In this document: in pieces, positions 24,179 through 32,834 of the stretch
How the letters are laid out: every line of letters begins with the position of its first letter
How positions within the stretch are numbered: position 1 is the stretch's first letter
Assembly (NCBI GenBank): GCA_016704565.1
Contig: JADIZV010000001.1
Coordinates: 930,001 to 994,000, forward strand
Direction of reading: 5' to 3'
From: Candidatus Phosphoribacter baldrii
GTDB lineage: Bacteria > Actinomycetota > Actinomycetes > Actinomycetales > Dermatophilaceae
Length of the DNA stretch: 64,000 nt
Translations under genes and position numbers: made by a program
Notes under the pieces: generated by a model
The model's database searches: none
What the model was told of the DNA's origin: nothing
Seen by the model: only the letters and a program-made list of their open reading frames with translations

Positions 24179-26224
24179 TTACCCGGCATACCCCTGCAGG
24201 AAGGCGGCCACGAGCGGTCCGGCGGTCTTCGAGCCGGAGACACCCTCCTCGACGTAGACGGCTACGGCGAGGTCGCCGCGGAAGGCGATCATCCAGGCGT
24301 GCGCCTTCGTGGTGCCGGCGGCATCGAACTCGGCCGTCCCTGTCTTGGCGCCGTCCGCAATCCCGATGAGGGCGCGGGCGCTGCCTTGGGTGACGACGCC
24401 TCGAAGCATGGTCTGCAGCGCTTCGGCCTCGGCGGCGGTGAGGGGCTTGGCAGGAGCGGGAGGTGCGGTCGGGGCAGGGGCGCTCGCCGTCGCACCCGCC
24501 GCCGCCCCTGTCGGACCCGCACCCGCCGTCGCCGGCGCGCTCGCCGTGGCCGTCCCGGGCGCCGTCGAGTTGGCACTCGCTCCGCTGGGCGCCACGCTCG
24601 GACGGTCGACCAGCCGCGGCAACAATGTCGACCCCCGAACGATCGTCGCCATCACGATTGCCATGCTCAGCGCTGATGCGGTCACCTTTCCCTGCCCGAT
24701 CATCGAGGCGCCGTGTTCGGTTTGGGTAGCGTCCCGCGGGATCGACCCGACGAACCCGCTGTAGCCCGTGTCGTAGGCGACCCCCACTCCCAACGCGGCA
24801 GCGGCATCGGCCAGGTCGCCCTGCGACACCGTGTCGCGCTGCGAGATGAAAGCCGTGTTGCACGAGTTGGCCAACGCCGTGCGCATGGGGATGTCCCCCA
24901 ACCCCGACGCCGGGTAGTTGTCATAGTTCTTGAACACCCGACCATCGACCGAGATCGTGTCGGTGCACGGCAACGGCGAGTCAAGAGTGAGCCCGGCCCG
25001 CAACAACGCCAAGGACGTCACGATCTTGAAGGTCGACCCGGGTGCCGCCTGCCCGGTCGTCGCCAGCGGCAGTCCGTTGGTCGCCGGGGAGTTCGCAGCC
25101 GCGACGATCTCACCCGTGGACGGCCGGATCGCGACCAGGCTCGCCGAACCGGCCAGCCCCGCCAGCGTCGCCTCGGCCGCGTCCTGCGCCTGCCGGTCGA
25201 GCGTGGTCGTGAGGTTGACCCCCGGCACCGGTGGGCGGCTGAACAAGGTTCGCGACGTCGGCTGCCCTCCAGCGTCGGTGCCCTTGGCCGCCACCACGAC
25301 CCCCGGCTGACCGGACAGCGCTTCGTCATAACGCAACTGCAGCCCAGACAGCCCCACGGTGTCGGTCGCCGCGATCCGCCCGGCGGACTTCGTCACAAGC
25401 TCGGCGGTGGCCGGACCGACAGTCCCCAGCAGCGCCCGCGCGAACGTCGCGGTGGGTGCGAGCATCGCCTGCCCCGGCATCGCCGCGCCTCCCGGGATCG
25501 CCTGGACCGCCGCCGTGCGCCCCGCGATCCGCGCATCGTCCACTCGCAACGTGATCGCGACGACGAACTGTTGCGCTCCCGACGCGGCCACGGTCTTCAC
25601 GTATGCCGCCCCGTCGATCCCCATGAGCGTGGCCAACGCAGCGGCGGACGTCTGCGCCTGCTCGGCCGACACCCGGCCCTTGTCGATGCCGACCCGGTAG
25701 ACGTCCTTGAGCCCGACCAGGACCTCGCCGTTGGCGCCGAGAATCGACCCCCTGGGGGCCTGTTTGCGGTCGAGAGCAAGTCGTTCGGTCGCGGTCAGCT
25801 TGGGCTCCACGAGCGTCGGCGACCACTGGACGTGCCAGCTCTGATCGGCTGCTCGGACCAACTTGGCGTCGGTGACATACGTCCACTTCCCTTCCGCTCC
25901 GGCCAGATCCCAGCTCCACCTCAGCTTGGCCGTCGCCTGGGCAGGGTCCTCCGACTTGGGGGTGACCGACTCGACCGTGACCGTCCGCCCGATGCTCGAC
26001 AGGCCACCGACCGCATTGCGGACCGACTCGGCGGCGGCTGCAGGCGTGGCGCCGTCGAAGGCGACCGAGCCGAGATCACCCGAGGTGAGTCCGTCCGCCA
26101 AGGCCGCCGCGGCCGCTTCGGGTTTGGGCGGCTCTGGCGCGCTCGTACACGCCGCCAACGACCCTCCGAGGGCCAACAGCCCGACCGCCACGATCGCCGA
26201 ACGTCGTCGCAACCCAACTCGCAT
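24179..26224 (-). CDS. Class B penicillin-binding protein (peptidoglycan DD-transpeptidase)
   Basis: 681 residues. Lipoprotein-like signal ending LAAC, then an NTF2-like MecA_N domain (about 30-140), a dimerisation domain (about 150-320) and the transpeptidase. Active-site motifs: SxxK in PGSTFKIV, SxN in NSCNTAF, KTG in GAKTGTAEF. It cross-links peptidoglycan outside the membrane; the MecA_N domain is typical of PbpA/PBP2a-like enzymes and sometimes of low-affinity ones. An Ala/Pro/Thr-rich insert (about 540-590) splits the transpeptidase between SxN and KTG. Start at 26224 follows GGGAGAGG at good spacing. Confidence 0.88.
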   Translation of the reverse strand: MRVGLRRRSAIVAVGLLALGGSLAACTSAPEPPKPEAAAAALADGLTSGDLGSVAFDGATPAAAAESVRNAVGGLSSIGRTVTVESVTPKSEDPAQATAKLRWSWDLAGAEGKWTYVTDAKLVRAADQSWHVQWSPTLVEPKLTATERLALDRKQAPRGSILGANGEVLVGLKDVYRVGIDKGRVSAEQAQTSAAALATLMGIDGAAYVKTVAASGAQQFVVAITLRVDDARIAGRTAAVQAIPGGAAMPGQAMLAPTATFARALLGTVGPATAELVTKSAGRIAATDTVGLSGLQLRYDEALSGQPGVVVAAKGTDAGGQPTSRTLFSRPPVPGVNLTTTLDRQAQDAAEATLAGLAGSASLVAIRPSTGEIVAAANSPATNGLPLATTGQAAPGSTFKIVTSLALLRAGLTLDSPLPCTDTISVDGRVFKNYDNYPASGLGDIPMRTALANSCNTAFISQRDTVSQGDLADAAAALGVGVAYDTGYSGFVGSIPRDATQTEHGASMIGQGKVTASALSMAIVMATIVRGSTLLPRLVDRPSVAPSGASANSTAPGTATASAPATAGAGPTGAAAGATASAPAPTAPPAPAKPLTAAEAEALQTMLRGVVTQGSARALIGIADGAKTGTAEFDAAGTTKAHAWMIAFRGDLAVAVYVEEGVSGSKTAGPLVAAFLQGYAG

Positions 26225-26297
26225 AGGGGACATCCTCTCCCGAATCAGCCCTGCCTCAGCCGTAGGTCCGCACGCCTTCGCGTCGGCCCTGCCCGCC

Positions 26298-27461
26298 TCA
26301 GCCGCGCCGCCGGGTCAGCGCGCGCTCGATCCGGCCCAGGCCTTCGTCCAACAGCGCTCGGGTCGTGGCGAAGTTCAGCCTCGCGAACCGACCCGGCTGT
26401 CCACCGAACGGCACCCCGGAGTTGACCGCCACGCGCGCCTCCTGCAGCAGCCAGTCGGCCGGCTCGACCTCCAGCCCCAGCCCGCCGAAGTCGAGCCACT
26501 GCAGGTAGGTGCCTTCATTGGCCACAGTCGACACGCCCGGCCACCCCGCGACAGCCGTCGCCACCACGTCGCGGCCGACCGCCAACTCGCGCCGCACCTC
26601 GTCGAGCCACTCCCCGCCCTCACGGTATGCCGCGATGCTCGCCTCCATCCCGAACGTGGAGACCCCCACGGTCTCCCACATGGGGATCGCCCGCCACGTC
26701 GCTGTGTCGGCGGCGTTGGACGTGATGACCTGGGCGCACTTGAGCCCGGGCAGGTTCCACGCCTTCGAGGCCGACACGACGGTGATGGCGTGGGCTGCAG
26801 CGGCGGGTGAGCACGCGGCATACGGGATGTGCGGGCGTTCGAAGACCAGAGGCGCGTGGATCTCGTCGGACACCACGCGCGCGCCGTGCCGTTCGACGAT
26901 CCCGGCCAACCCGGCGAGCTCGCCCGCGTCGAAGACCCGACCGAGCGGGTTGTGCGGGCTGGAGATGAGCACGGTCCGGCCGCCGCCGGCGAGCGCCGCG
27001 TCGATGCCGGCCAGGTCGAAGGTCCAGCGCGCGCCGTCCCACTCCATCGGCACGTGGATCTGCGGCCGCCCGGTGAGCCGGACGACGTCGAAGAACGGCA
27101 TATAGACCGGCGTCGGGATGACCACCGGATCGTCCGGCCCGCTGAAGTAGCGGATCGCCAACGACACCCCGTGCATGACGTCGCCGACCAGGTGCACGGC
27201 CTCCGGATCGATCGCCCACCCGTGTCGCTGCCCCTGCCAGGCCACCAGCGCATCAGCCAGCTCGCCGCGCACCACCCCCGACGGGTAGCCGACGCTCTCC
27301 GCCGCGACGGCGCGGGTCAGCGCGGAGGTGACGGCACGGCATACGGGGAAGTCCATCTCGGCCACCCACATGGGCAGGACATCCGGCGGGTATGCCGTCC
27401 ACTTGAGCGTGCGCCGCGCGCGCAACTGCTCGGGCGTGCGGCTCTGCAGGTCGAGCGGCAC
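26298..27461 (-). CDS. MalY/PatB-type PLP-dependent beta-C-S lyase (aminotransferase fold I)
   Basis: 387 residues if started at the GTG at 27461; ATG starts up to 27539 would overlap the cupin gene. PLP lysine lies in VSASKAWNLPGLK; YGP-like and SSPHNPLGRVF, VVSDEIHAPLVF and FARLNFATTRALL complete the aminotransferase I/II signature of the PatB/MalY subgroup. These enzymes act as cystathionine beta-lyases, releasing homocysteine or thiols. The cupin gene ends 4 bp upstream, so they are one operon. Confidence 0.83.
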   Translation of the reverse strand: MPLDLQSRTPEQLRARRTLKWTAYPPDVLPMWVAEMDFPVCRAVTSALTRAVAAESVGYPSGVVRGELADALVAWQGQRHGWAIDPEAVHLVGDVMHGVSLAIRYFSGPDDPVVIPTPVYMPFFDVVRLTGRPQIHVPMEWDGARWTFDLAGIDAALAGGGRTVLISSPHNPLGRVFDAGELAGLAGIVERHGARVVSDEIHAPLVFERPHIPYAACSPAAAAHAITVVSASKAWNLPGLKCAQVITSNAADTATWRAIPMWETVGVSTFGMEASIAAYREGGEWLDEVRRELAVGRDVVATAVAGWPGVSTVANEGTYLQWLDFGGLGLEVEPADWLLQEARVAVNSGVPFGGQPGRFARLNFATTRALLDEGLGRIERALTRRRG

Positions 27462-27465
27462 GAGG

Positions 27466-27858
27466 TCAGTGGTGCTCGTCGGCCTCGGCGTCGGCCTTGG
27501 TGTGGTGGACCGTGCCATCCGGGTGCTCCGGCGGGGCATAGATCGAGTAGAGCTTGAGCGGGCCCTTGCCGCAGTTGATGACGTTGTGCCACGTCCCGGC
27601 GGGGATGACGCAGCCCCAGTCCTCGCCGAGCGCCACGGTCTGCTCGATGACCTCGTCGTCCGGCCCGAGGGTCACCATCGCCGCGCCCTCCTCGACCTTG
27701 AGGAACTGGTCGCCGTGCTCGTGGACCTCCAGCCCGATCTCCTCGCCGGGCTCAAGCCGCATCACGACCAGCTGCAAGTGGGTGCCGGTGGCCAAGACGG
27801 TGCGGAAGGTGTGGTTGTCCACTGTCGTGCGCTCGATGTTCCCCGACCATCCGCTCAT
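27466..27858 (-). CDS. Small cupin-domain protein
   Basis: 130 residues. A single beta-barrel cupin: EIGLEVHEHGDQFLKVEEG (motif 1: G-x5-HxH-x-E-like) and PAGTWHNVINCGKGPLKLYSIYAP (motif 2: PxGxxHxxxN). The histidines would bind one metal ion. It resembles cupin proteins of about 110-130 residues often annotated as mannose-6-phosphate-isomerase-like. GGAGGAGC lies upstream of the ATG. It is the first gene of an operon with the PatB-like lyase. Confidence 0.8.
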   Translation of the reverse strand: MSGWSGNIERTTVDNHTFRTVLATGTHLQLVVMRLEPGEEIGLEVHEHGDQFLKVEEGAAMVTLGPDDEVIEQTVALGEDWGCVIPAGTWHNVINCGKGPLKLYSIYAPPEHPDGTVHHTKADAEADEHH

Positions 27859-27997
27859 GTCTGCTCCTCCGTATGCCGTGTGGTCACCTTCCGCCCGACT
27901 CCCCGGCGGGTGCCGCATGGGCGCCCTCCGCGGCCTCGACCGAGGCGATGGCTCGACCTTAACGCCGGGGCTGGGCGGACGGCATACCTGGATGCCC

Positions 27998-28003
27998 TAG
28001 CCT
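27998..28003 (+). promoter_or_regulatory. Leaderless -10 element of the App1-like gene
   Basis: TAGCCT, six bases (TCCCGT), then ATG at 28010; the start codon is inside a GTATGCCG octamer and no ribosome-binding site is seen. Confidence 0.5.
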
Positions 28004-28009
28004 TCCCGT

Positions 28010-29188
28010 ATGCCGCGCCCGCACGCCTCGGCAGTCGTCGAGGACGCCTGGAACTCCCAACGGGAGCGCGTGCTGCGTCGGCGAGGGTGGGGGACGCGCG
28101 TCATCAGCCACACGGGGTATGGCTCGACCGAGTTCGTCCGGGTGTTCGCCCGGGTGGTCCTCGGGCGCGACCACAACGACGACGACGAACCACGCCAGGA
28201 CGCGACCTATGGCGGGATGCGATCCCCCTACCTGCGTCGGCGTGGCTGGCGGGCCTTCTTCACCGCGCCGGCGATGAACGTCCCGGTCGAGGTGCGGGTC
28301 GGGCATCACGTGGCCCACGGGCGCAGTGACCGCAGCGGGCACATCGACCTGACCTTCCGCGGGCATGGGCTGCCGCCGGGGTGGCACGAGGTGACGGTGA
28401 GCACCCAGGGGTGCGACCCGGTGCAGGCGAGCGTCTATATCGTCGCGCCGGACGCCCGCTTCGGGCTGATCAGCGACATCGACGACACGGTCATCACGAC
28501 GTCATTGCCGCGACCGATGATCGCCGCGTGGAACACCTTCTTCCGCCACGAGAACGCCCGCAAGGTGGTCCCGGGGATGGGGCCGCTCTATCGGACGATC
28601 ATGGCCGAACACCCGGGCGCGCCGATCATCTTCGTGTCGACAGGGGCCTGGAACACCGCGCCGACGCTGACCCGCTTCCTCAAACGCAACGGTTTCCCGA
28701 TCGGGCCGTTGCTGCTCACTGACTGGGGACCGACGAACACCGGCTGGTTCCGCAGCGGTCAGGACCACAAGCGGGCTTGCCTGGATCGTCTGGCCAAGGA
28801 CTTCCCCAAGATCAAGTGGCTGCTCATCGGTGACGACGGCCAGCACGACCCGAAGATCTATCAGGACTTCCTCGACGCTCGCCCGAAGCGGGTGGCGGCG
28901 GTGGCGATCCGGCAACTGACCCCCGCCGAGCAGGTCCTGTCGCACGGTCTGCCGGTGTCGACCGAGGAGCTCACCGGCAAGCCCGCACGAGCGTCGAAGC
29001 AGGCTCCGGTCGTCTATGCGCCCGATGGGTATGGGTTGGTGCGGTTGCTGCGGGCGGCCGGGGTGCTCGCTTCGACGCCGGCCGGGTCGTTGGTCGGCGC
29101 AGCTGATCCCGCCGAGTTCGGTGGTCCTGCCGAGTTCGGGGGCCCCGCCGATCGTGGGGGGCCTGATCCCGGCCCTCGTCCGGACTGA
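28010..29188 (+). CDS. DUF2183/App1-like phosphatidate phosphatase-domain protein
   Basis: 392 residues. The catalytic HAD-like block LISDIDDTVITT (about 155-166) matches the DxDxT motif of yeast App1, followed by PIIFVSTGAWN and WLLIGDDGQHDP. The N-terminal half is beta-rich (APAMNVPVEVRVGHHVAHG). Bacterial members are assumed to be lipid phosphatases, untested for this one. The C-terminus carries short Pro/Glu/Phe/Gly repeats (PAEFGG twice). The Fpg/Nei gene follows after 25 bp. Confidence 0.8.
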   Translation: MPRPHASAVVEDAWNSQRERVLRRRGWGTRVISHTGYGSTEFVRVFARVVLGRDHNDDDEPRQDATYGGMRSPYLRRRGWRAFFTAPAMNVPVEVRVGHHVAHGRSDRSGHIDLTFRGHGLPPGWHEVTVSTQGCDPVQASVYIVAPDARFGLISDIDDTVITTSLPRPMIAAWNTFFRHENARKVVPGMGPLYRTIMAEHPGAPIIFVSTGAWNTAPTLTRFLKRNGFPIGPLLLTDWGPTNTGWFRSGQDHKRACLDRLAKDFPKIKWLLIGDDGQHDPKIYQDFLDARPKRVAAVAIRQLTPAEQVLSHGLPVSTEELTGKPARASKQAPVVYAPDGYGLVRLLRAAGVLASTPAGSLVGAADPAEFGGPAEFGGPADRGGPDPGPRPD

Positions 29189-29213
29189 TCTCGACGGCTC
29201 AGGAGGCTCCGCC

Positions 29214-30074
29214 GTGCCCGAACTGCCCGAAGTGCAGGCGCTCGTCGACTTCCTCGCGCAGCGGACGGTCGGGCTGGCCGTCGTCGGGGTCGAGCTCGGG
29301 TCGATCTCGGTGCTCAAGACCTACGACCCGCCGCCGTCGGCACTCGCCGGCGGACCGGTCGACGGGGTGCATCGGCACGGGAAGTTCCTCGATGTCGACG
29401 TGGACGGCATACATCTGGTGTTCCATCTCGCCCGTGCTGGGTGGTTGCGGTGGTCGGACGCGGTCCCTGCCACGGTGATCCGGCCGGGCAAGTCTCCGAT
29501 CGCGTGGCGGGTGCGGCTGTCCGACGGGTCTGGCTTCGACCTCACGGAGGCCGGGACGAAGAAGTCGCTCGCGGCATACCTCGTCCGCGACGTGCGCGAC
29601 GTCCCCGGGATCGCGCGGCTGGGGCCTGACCCGCTGGGCGCCGAGCTGACCGAGGAGGCGTTCGCGGGGATGCTCGCCGGGCGGCGCACGCAGATCAAGG
29701 GCCTGCTGCGTGACCAGGAGTTCCTCGCCGGGGTGGGCAACGCGTATTCCGACGAGATCCTGCATGTCGCGCGACTGTCGCCGTTCGCGATCGCGGGTTC
29801 CCTTCCGCCTGAGGCGGTTTCGCGCCTGTATGCCGCGTTGCGCGAGACCCTCGTCGGAGCGGTGACTGCCGCGTCAGGGAAGCCGGCGGCCGAGTTGAAG
29901 GACGCCAAGCGGGCCGGGATGCGGGTCCACGGCCGCACCGGTATGCCGTGCCCCGAGTGCGGCGATGTCGTGCGGGAGGTGTCGTTCGCCGACACGTCCC
30001 TGCAGTATTGCGCTACCTGTCAAACGGGGGGCAAGCCGCTGGCCGATCGCCGGATGTCCCGCCTGCTCAAGTAG
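29214..30074 (+). CDS. Fpg/Nei-family DNA glycosylase/AP lyase
   Basis: 286 residues from a GTG preceded by AGGAGG at seven bases. After processing, the N-terminus PELPEVQAL presents the catalytic Pro and Glu; HRHGKFL supplies the conserved lysine; the helix-two-turns-helix is DQEFLAGVGNAYSDEIL; the C-terminal zinc finger is CPECGDVV then CATCQ. The enzyme removes oxidised bases and nicks the abasic site. Whether it prefers 8-oxoguanine (Fpg) or pyrimidines (Nei) is not decided from sequence. Confidence 0.88.
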   Translation: MPELPEVQALVDFLAQRTVGLAVVGVELGSISVLKTYDPPPSALAGGPVDGVHRHGKFLDVDVDGIHLVFHLARAGWLRWSDAVPATVIRPGKSPIAWRVRLSDGSGFDLTEAGTKKSLAAYLVRDVRDVPGIARLGPDPLGAELTEEAFAGMLAGRRTQIKGLLRDQEFLAGVGNAYSDEILHVARLSPFAIAGSLPPEAVSRLYAALRETLVGAVTAASGKPAAELKDAKRAGMRVHGRTGMPCPECGDVVREVSFADTSLQYCATCQTGGKPLADRRMSRLLK

Positions 30075-30104
30075 CGCGCCCCGGCTGGGCCGCTGCCGGC
30101 CAGA

Positions 30105-30196
30105 CCGGCTCGTTGTCTACTTCGCGACCGGCTGGATGTCTACTTCAGATTCGGCTGAATGTATATTTAAAGTCCGGCTCGATGTATAGTTGACCA
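30105..30196 (+). repeat. Four 23-bp iterons upstream of the DUF4143 ATPase gene
   Basis: Exact 23-bp spacing at 30105, 30128, 30151 and 30174. Each reads (C/T)CGGCT followed by (C/G)(G/A)(A/T)TGT(A/C)TA and a variable end. The fourth contains the -10 element and ends on the A of the ATG. The tract is much more AT-rich than its surroundings. It looks like an array of operator sites for a protein binding the DNA every two helical turns. Confidence 0.75.
30185..30190 (+). promoter_or_regulatory. -10 element inside the fourth iteron
   Basis: TATAGT followed by five bases and the ATG at 30196. Transcription from here would start at or just before the start codon. Confidence 0.5.
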
Positions 30197-31458
30197 TGTC
30201 CTACACGCCTCGTTGGGTCGACCTCGAGCTCGACGAACTCGCCGAGCTTCCTGCGGTCGCCGTCGAAGGCGCCAAGGGCGTAGGCAAGACCTTCACTGCT
30301 TCACGCCGTGCCGCGACTGTCCTGCGTCTGGACGACCCCGATCAACGGGCCCTACTGGAGGCGGATCCCGAGCGGTTGGCCCGTGTTGAGGGCCCTGTCC
30401 TCGTCGACGAGTGGCAACGCCTTCCCCGGGTCTGGGACCTCGTGCGTCGAGCCGTCGACGACGGTGCCCCAAGCGGTCGGTATCTCCTCACCGGTAGCGC
30501 CACCCCGCCTCCCGACGTGGACATCCATTCCGGGGCCGGTCGCATCGTTCCCGTTCGGATGCGCCCGATGGCCCTGACCGAACGGGGCAACCTTGCCCCG
30601 ACGGTGAGCCTCGGCAGGCTGCTGGGTCCAGGGGTGGCCTCGATCTCCGGCGCGTGCGACGTGCCGCTGTCGGGTTATGTCGAGGAGATCTGCGCCACTG
30701 GACTTCCTGGGTTGCGCTCGGGATCGCAAAGAGCGCGGGAGGCGTCCGTCGACGGCTATCTCGCCCGAGTCATCGATCGGGAGGTCCCGGATCTCGGGAT
30801 CGGTCTGCGCAGGCCAGCCGCTCTGCGCGCCTGGCTTGCAGCGTATGCCGCGGCGACAAGCACCACGTCGACGTACGCGACCATCCTTGCCGCAGCGACT
30901 CCCGGCGACGGCGACCAACCGGTGCGCAAGACTGCCGAGGCGTATCGCGACCTCTTGACCCGCATCTGGCTGCTCGATCCGTTGCCGGGATGGATTCCGG
31001 TGTCGGCTCCGCTGCGGAGACTTCAAGTGGCACCCAAGCATCACATCGCTGATCCCGGGCTGGCGGCGGCGCTCCTGGGAGCCTCTCCCGACTCACTTCT
31101 CGACGGTCAGGGACGCACCCTTGCTGGTGGCAGCTTGCTTCCCGCCCTGTTCGAGTCGATCGCCGCTCTCACCGTCAGGGTGGCCGCCCAGGTCCATCGA
31201 GCGCGGGTCATGCACTGTCGGACCCGCAATGGCGATCACGAGATCGACCTCATCGTGGAAAACCGGGACGGCTCGGTCGTCGGTATCGAGGTCAAGCTCG
31301 GCTTGAGCGCTTCCGACGCCGATGTCCGCCACCTCGTCTGGCTGCGCGACCAACTCGGCACCCGCGTGCGGGACCTGGTCGTGATCACCGCCGGTCGCGA
31401 GGCCTACCGCCGCCGGGACGGGATCGCGGTGGTGCCACTGGCGCTGCTCGGTCCATGA
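30196..31458 (+). CDS. AAA_14/DUF4143 ATPase
   Basis: 420 residues. Walker A GAKGVGKT (residues 25-32), Walker B-like GPVLVDEWQRLP, then YLLTGSATPP, as in AAA_14 domains. The C-terminal half is DUF4143: LLTRIWLLDPLPGW, APKHHIADPGLAAALLG and the nuclease-like block HEIDLIVE followed by VGIEVKLG. Such proteins are common, often in accessory DNA and near toxin-antitoxin genes; function is unknown. A TTG at 30190 is a less likely start. The gene follows four iterons. A decayed relative lies at 35474-35926. Confidence 0.82.
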   Translation: MSYTPRWVDLELDELAELPAVAVEGAKGVGKTFTASRRAATVLRLDDPDQRALLEADPERLARVEGPVLVDEWQRLPRVWDLVRRAVDDGAPSGRYLLTGSATPPPDVDIHSGAGRIVPVRMRPMALTERGNLAPTVSLGRLLGPGVASISGACDVPLSGYVEEICATGLPGLRSGSQRAREASVDGYLARVIDREVPDLGIGLRRPAALRAWLAAYAAATSTTSTYATILAAATPGDGDQPVRKTAEAYRDLLTRIWLLDPLPGWIPVSAPLRRLQVAPKHHIADPGLAAALLGASPDSLLDGQGRTLAGGSLLPALFESIAALTVRVAAQVHRARVMHCRTRNGDHEIDLIVENRDGSVVGIEVKLGLSASDADVRHLVWLRDQLGTRVRDLVVITAGREAYRRRDGIAVVPLALLGP

Positions 31459-31485
31459 GCGGTGCAGCGGTGGGAAGATGGACGG

Positions 31486-31830
31486 ATGGACTCCATCCCT
31501 GACGGATTGCAGGAGGGTATGCCGCACGTCGAGGTCGGCGCGCTCCCGGACGACGCGGTCATCCTCGACGTCCGAGACGCCGGCGACTGGGACGCCGCGC
31601 ACGCTCCGGGAGCCGTGAACATCCCACTGGCGCAGCTGGTTTCGCGGTTGACCGAGCTGCCGATTCCGCCGACCGGACCGCTGGCCGTGTCGTGCGGCGG
31701 TGGCACCAAGCAGACCCGGGCCGTCGCCTACCTGAGAGCCAAGGGGATCGACGCTGTGGTCCTCAAGGGTGGGATGCGCGGCTGGAAGTCCGCCGGTCGC
31801 CCCATGGTGTCCGGCGCAGACGACGCCTGA
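31486..31830 (+). CDS. Rhodanese-like sulfurtransferase
   Basis: 114 residues, single rhodanese domain. VILDVRDAGDWDAAHAPGAVNIPLAQL is the N-terminal hallmark, split here by position (about 26-52), and the active-site loop is VSCGGGTKQTRA with the catalytic cysteine at about residue 69. It transfers sulfur from a donor to a thiophilic acceptor. The loop has seven residues, unlike the CRxGx[RT] of thiosulfate enzymes, so the acceptor is open. The pyridoxal kinase gene begins 39 bp downstream. Confidence 0.83.
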   Translation: MDSIPDGLQEGMPHVEVGALPDDAVILDVRDAGDWDAAHAPGAVNIPLAQLVSRLTELPIPPTGPLAVSCGGGTKQTRAVAYLRAKGIDAVVLKGGMRGWKSAGRPMVSGADDA

Positions 31831-31869
31831 GCCCAGCTCGACAACACACTGAACAGAACGGCATACGAG

Positions 31870-32733
31870 ATGAAGATCCTGTCGATTCAGTCGCACGTGG
31901 CCTTCGGGCACGCGGGCAACTCGGCGGCGGTGTTCCCGCTGCAGCGGCTCGGGCACGATGTCTACCCCGTGTTGACGGTGACCTTCTCCAACCACACGGG
32001 CTACGGCGCGACCCGCGGGCCGCTCATCGCGCCCGCCGACGTGGCCGAGGTCATCACCGGCGTCCAGGAGCGCGGGGCGTTCCCCGAGCTCGACGCGGTG
32101 CTGTCCGGCTACCTGGGGGCCGAGACGATGGGTGCGGTCGTCCTCGACGCGGTGGCGCGGGTGCGGGCGGCTCGCGCGGAGGCGGGCAGGCCCGCGCCGA
32201 TCTACTGTTGCGACCCGGTCATGGGCGACGTCGGGCGCGGGTTCTTCGTCCGAGAGGGCATCCCCGAGTTCCTGCGCGACGCGGTCGTGCCGCAGGCCGA
32301 CATCGTCACCCCGAACCAGTTCGAGCTGGAGTTCCTTGCCGGACAAGAGATTTCAACCGAGGCTGACCTGCTGGCCGCCGTCGCCACCGTGCGGGCCACC
32401 GGCCCGTCGACAGTCCTGGTGACCAGCGTGCTGACCTCGCAGACGCCAGCCGACTCGATCCAGATGGCGTGCGTGTCCGACGAAGGCGCGTGGATCGTCA
32501 CGACGCCGATGCTCGACATGACCGTCCGCGGCGGCGGCGACACGACGGCCGCGATCTTCCTCGCCCACATTTTGACCGACGGGCCACGAGTTGCGCTGTC
32601 TCGCACCGCCGCCAGCATGTATGCCGTGCTCAAAGCCACCCACGACGGCGGGTTTGCCGAGATGCGCCTCGTCGCCGAGCAGGAGTCGATCGCTCACCCG
32701 GACGAGGTCTTCGAGGTCCGCGCCCTAGCCTGA
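31870..32733 (+). CDS. pdxY: Pyridoxal kinase
   Basis: 287 residues, the usual PdxY/PdxK length. ILSIQSHVAFGHAGNSAAVFPLQ at the N-terminus, THTG-like NHTGYG, YCCDPVMGD and the ATP/anion-hole block VRGGGDTTAAIFLA match pyridoxal kinase; the GGGD aspartate is the catalytic base. It phosphorylates pyridoxal to PLP in vitamin B6 salvage. Nearby PLP enzyme (PatB-like) is 4 kb away and not in the same operon. The gene is preceded by a CGGCATAC octamer. Confidence 0.88.
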   Translation: MKILSIQSHVAFGHAGNSAAVFPLQRLGHDVYPVLTVTFSNHTGYGATRGPLIAPADVAEVITGVQERGAFPELDAVLSGYLGAETMGAVVLDAVARVRAARAEAGRPAPIYCCDPVMGDVGRGFFVREGIPEFLRDAVVPQADIVTPNQFELEFLAGQEISTEADLLAAVATVRATGPSTVLVTSVLTSQTPADSIQMACVSDEGAWIVTTPMLDMTVRGGGDTTAAIFLAHILTDGPRVALSRTAASMYAVLKATHDGGFAEMRLVAEQESIAHPDEVFEVRALA

Positions 32734-32834
32734 CCCATCGGTCGACCCGGGCTGCCGATCACGGTGAGGTGCGGACGGAAGGTGAGCGGACGGCATACGG
32801 TGGGGAGTGAGCCGAGCACACGGAAAGGCGAGGC

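Noticed and set aside
30105..30196. Possible CRISPR array
   Set aside because: The 23-bp units are contiguous with no spacers and diverge from each other; no cas genes are present. They are better explained as operator iterons.
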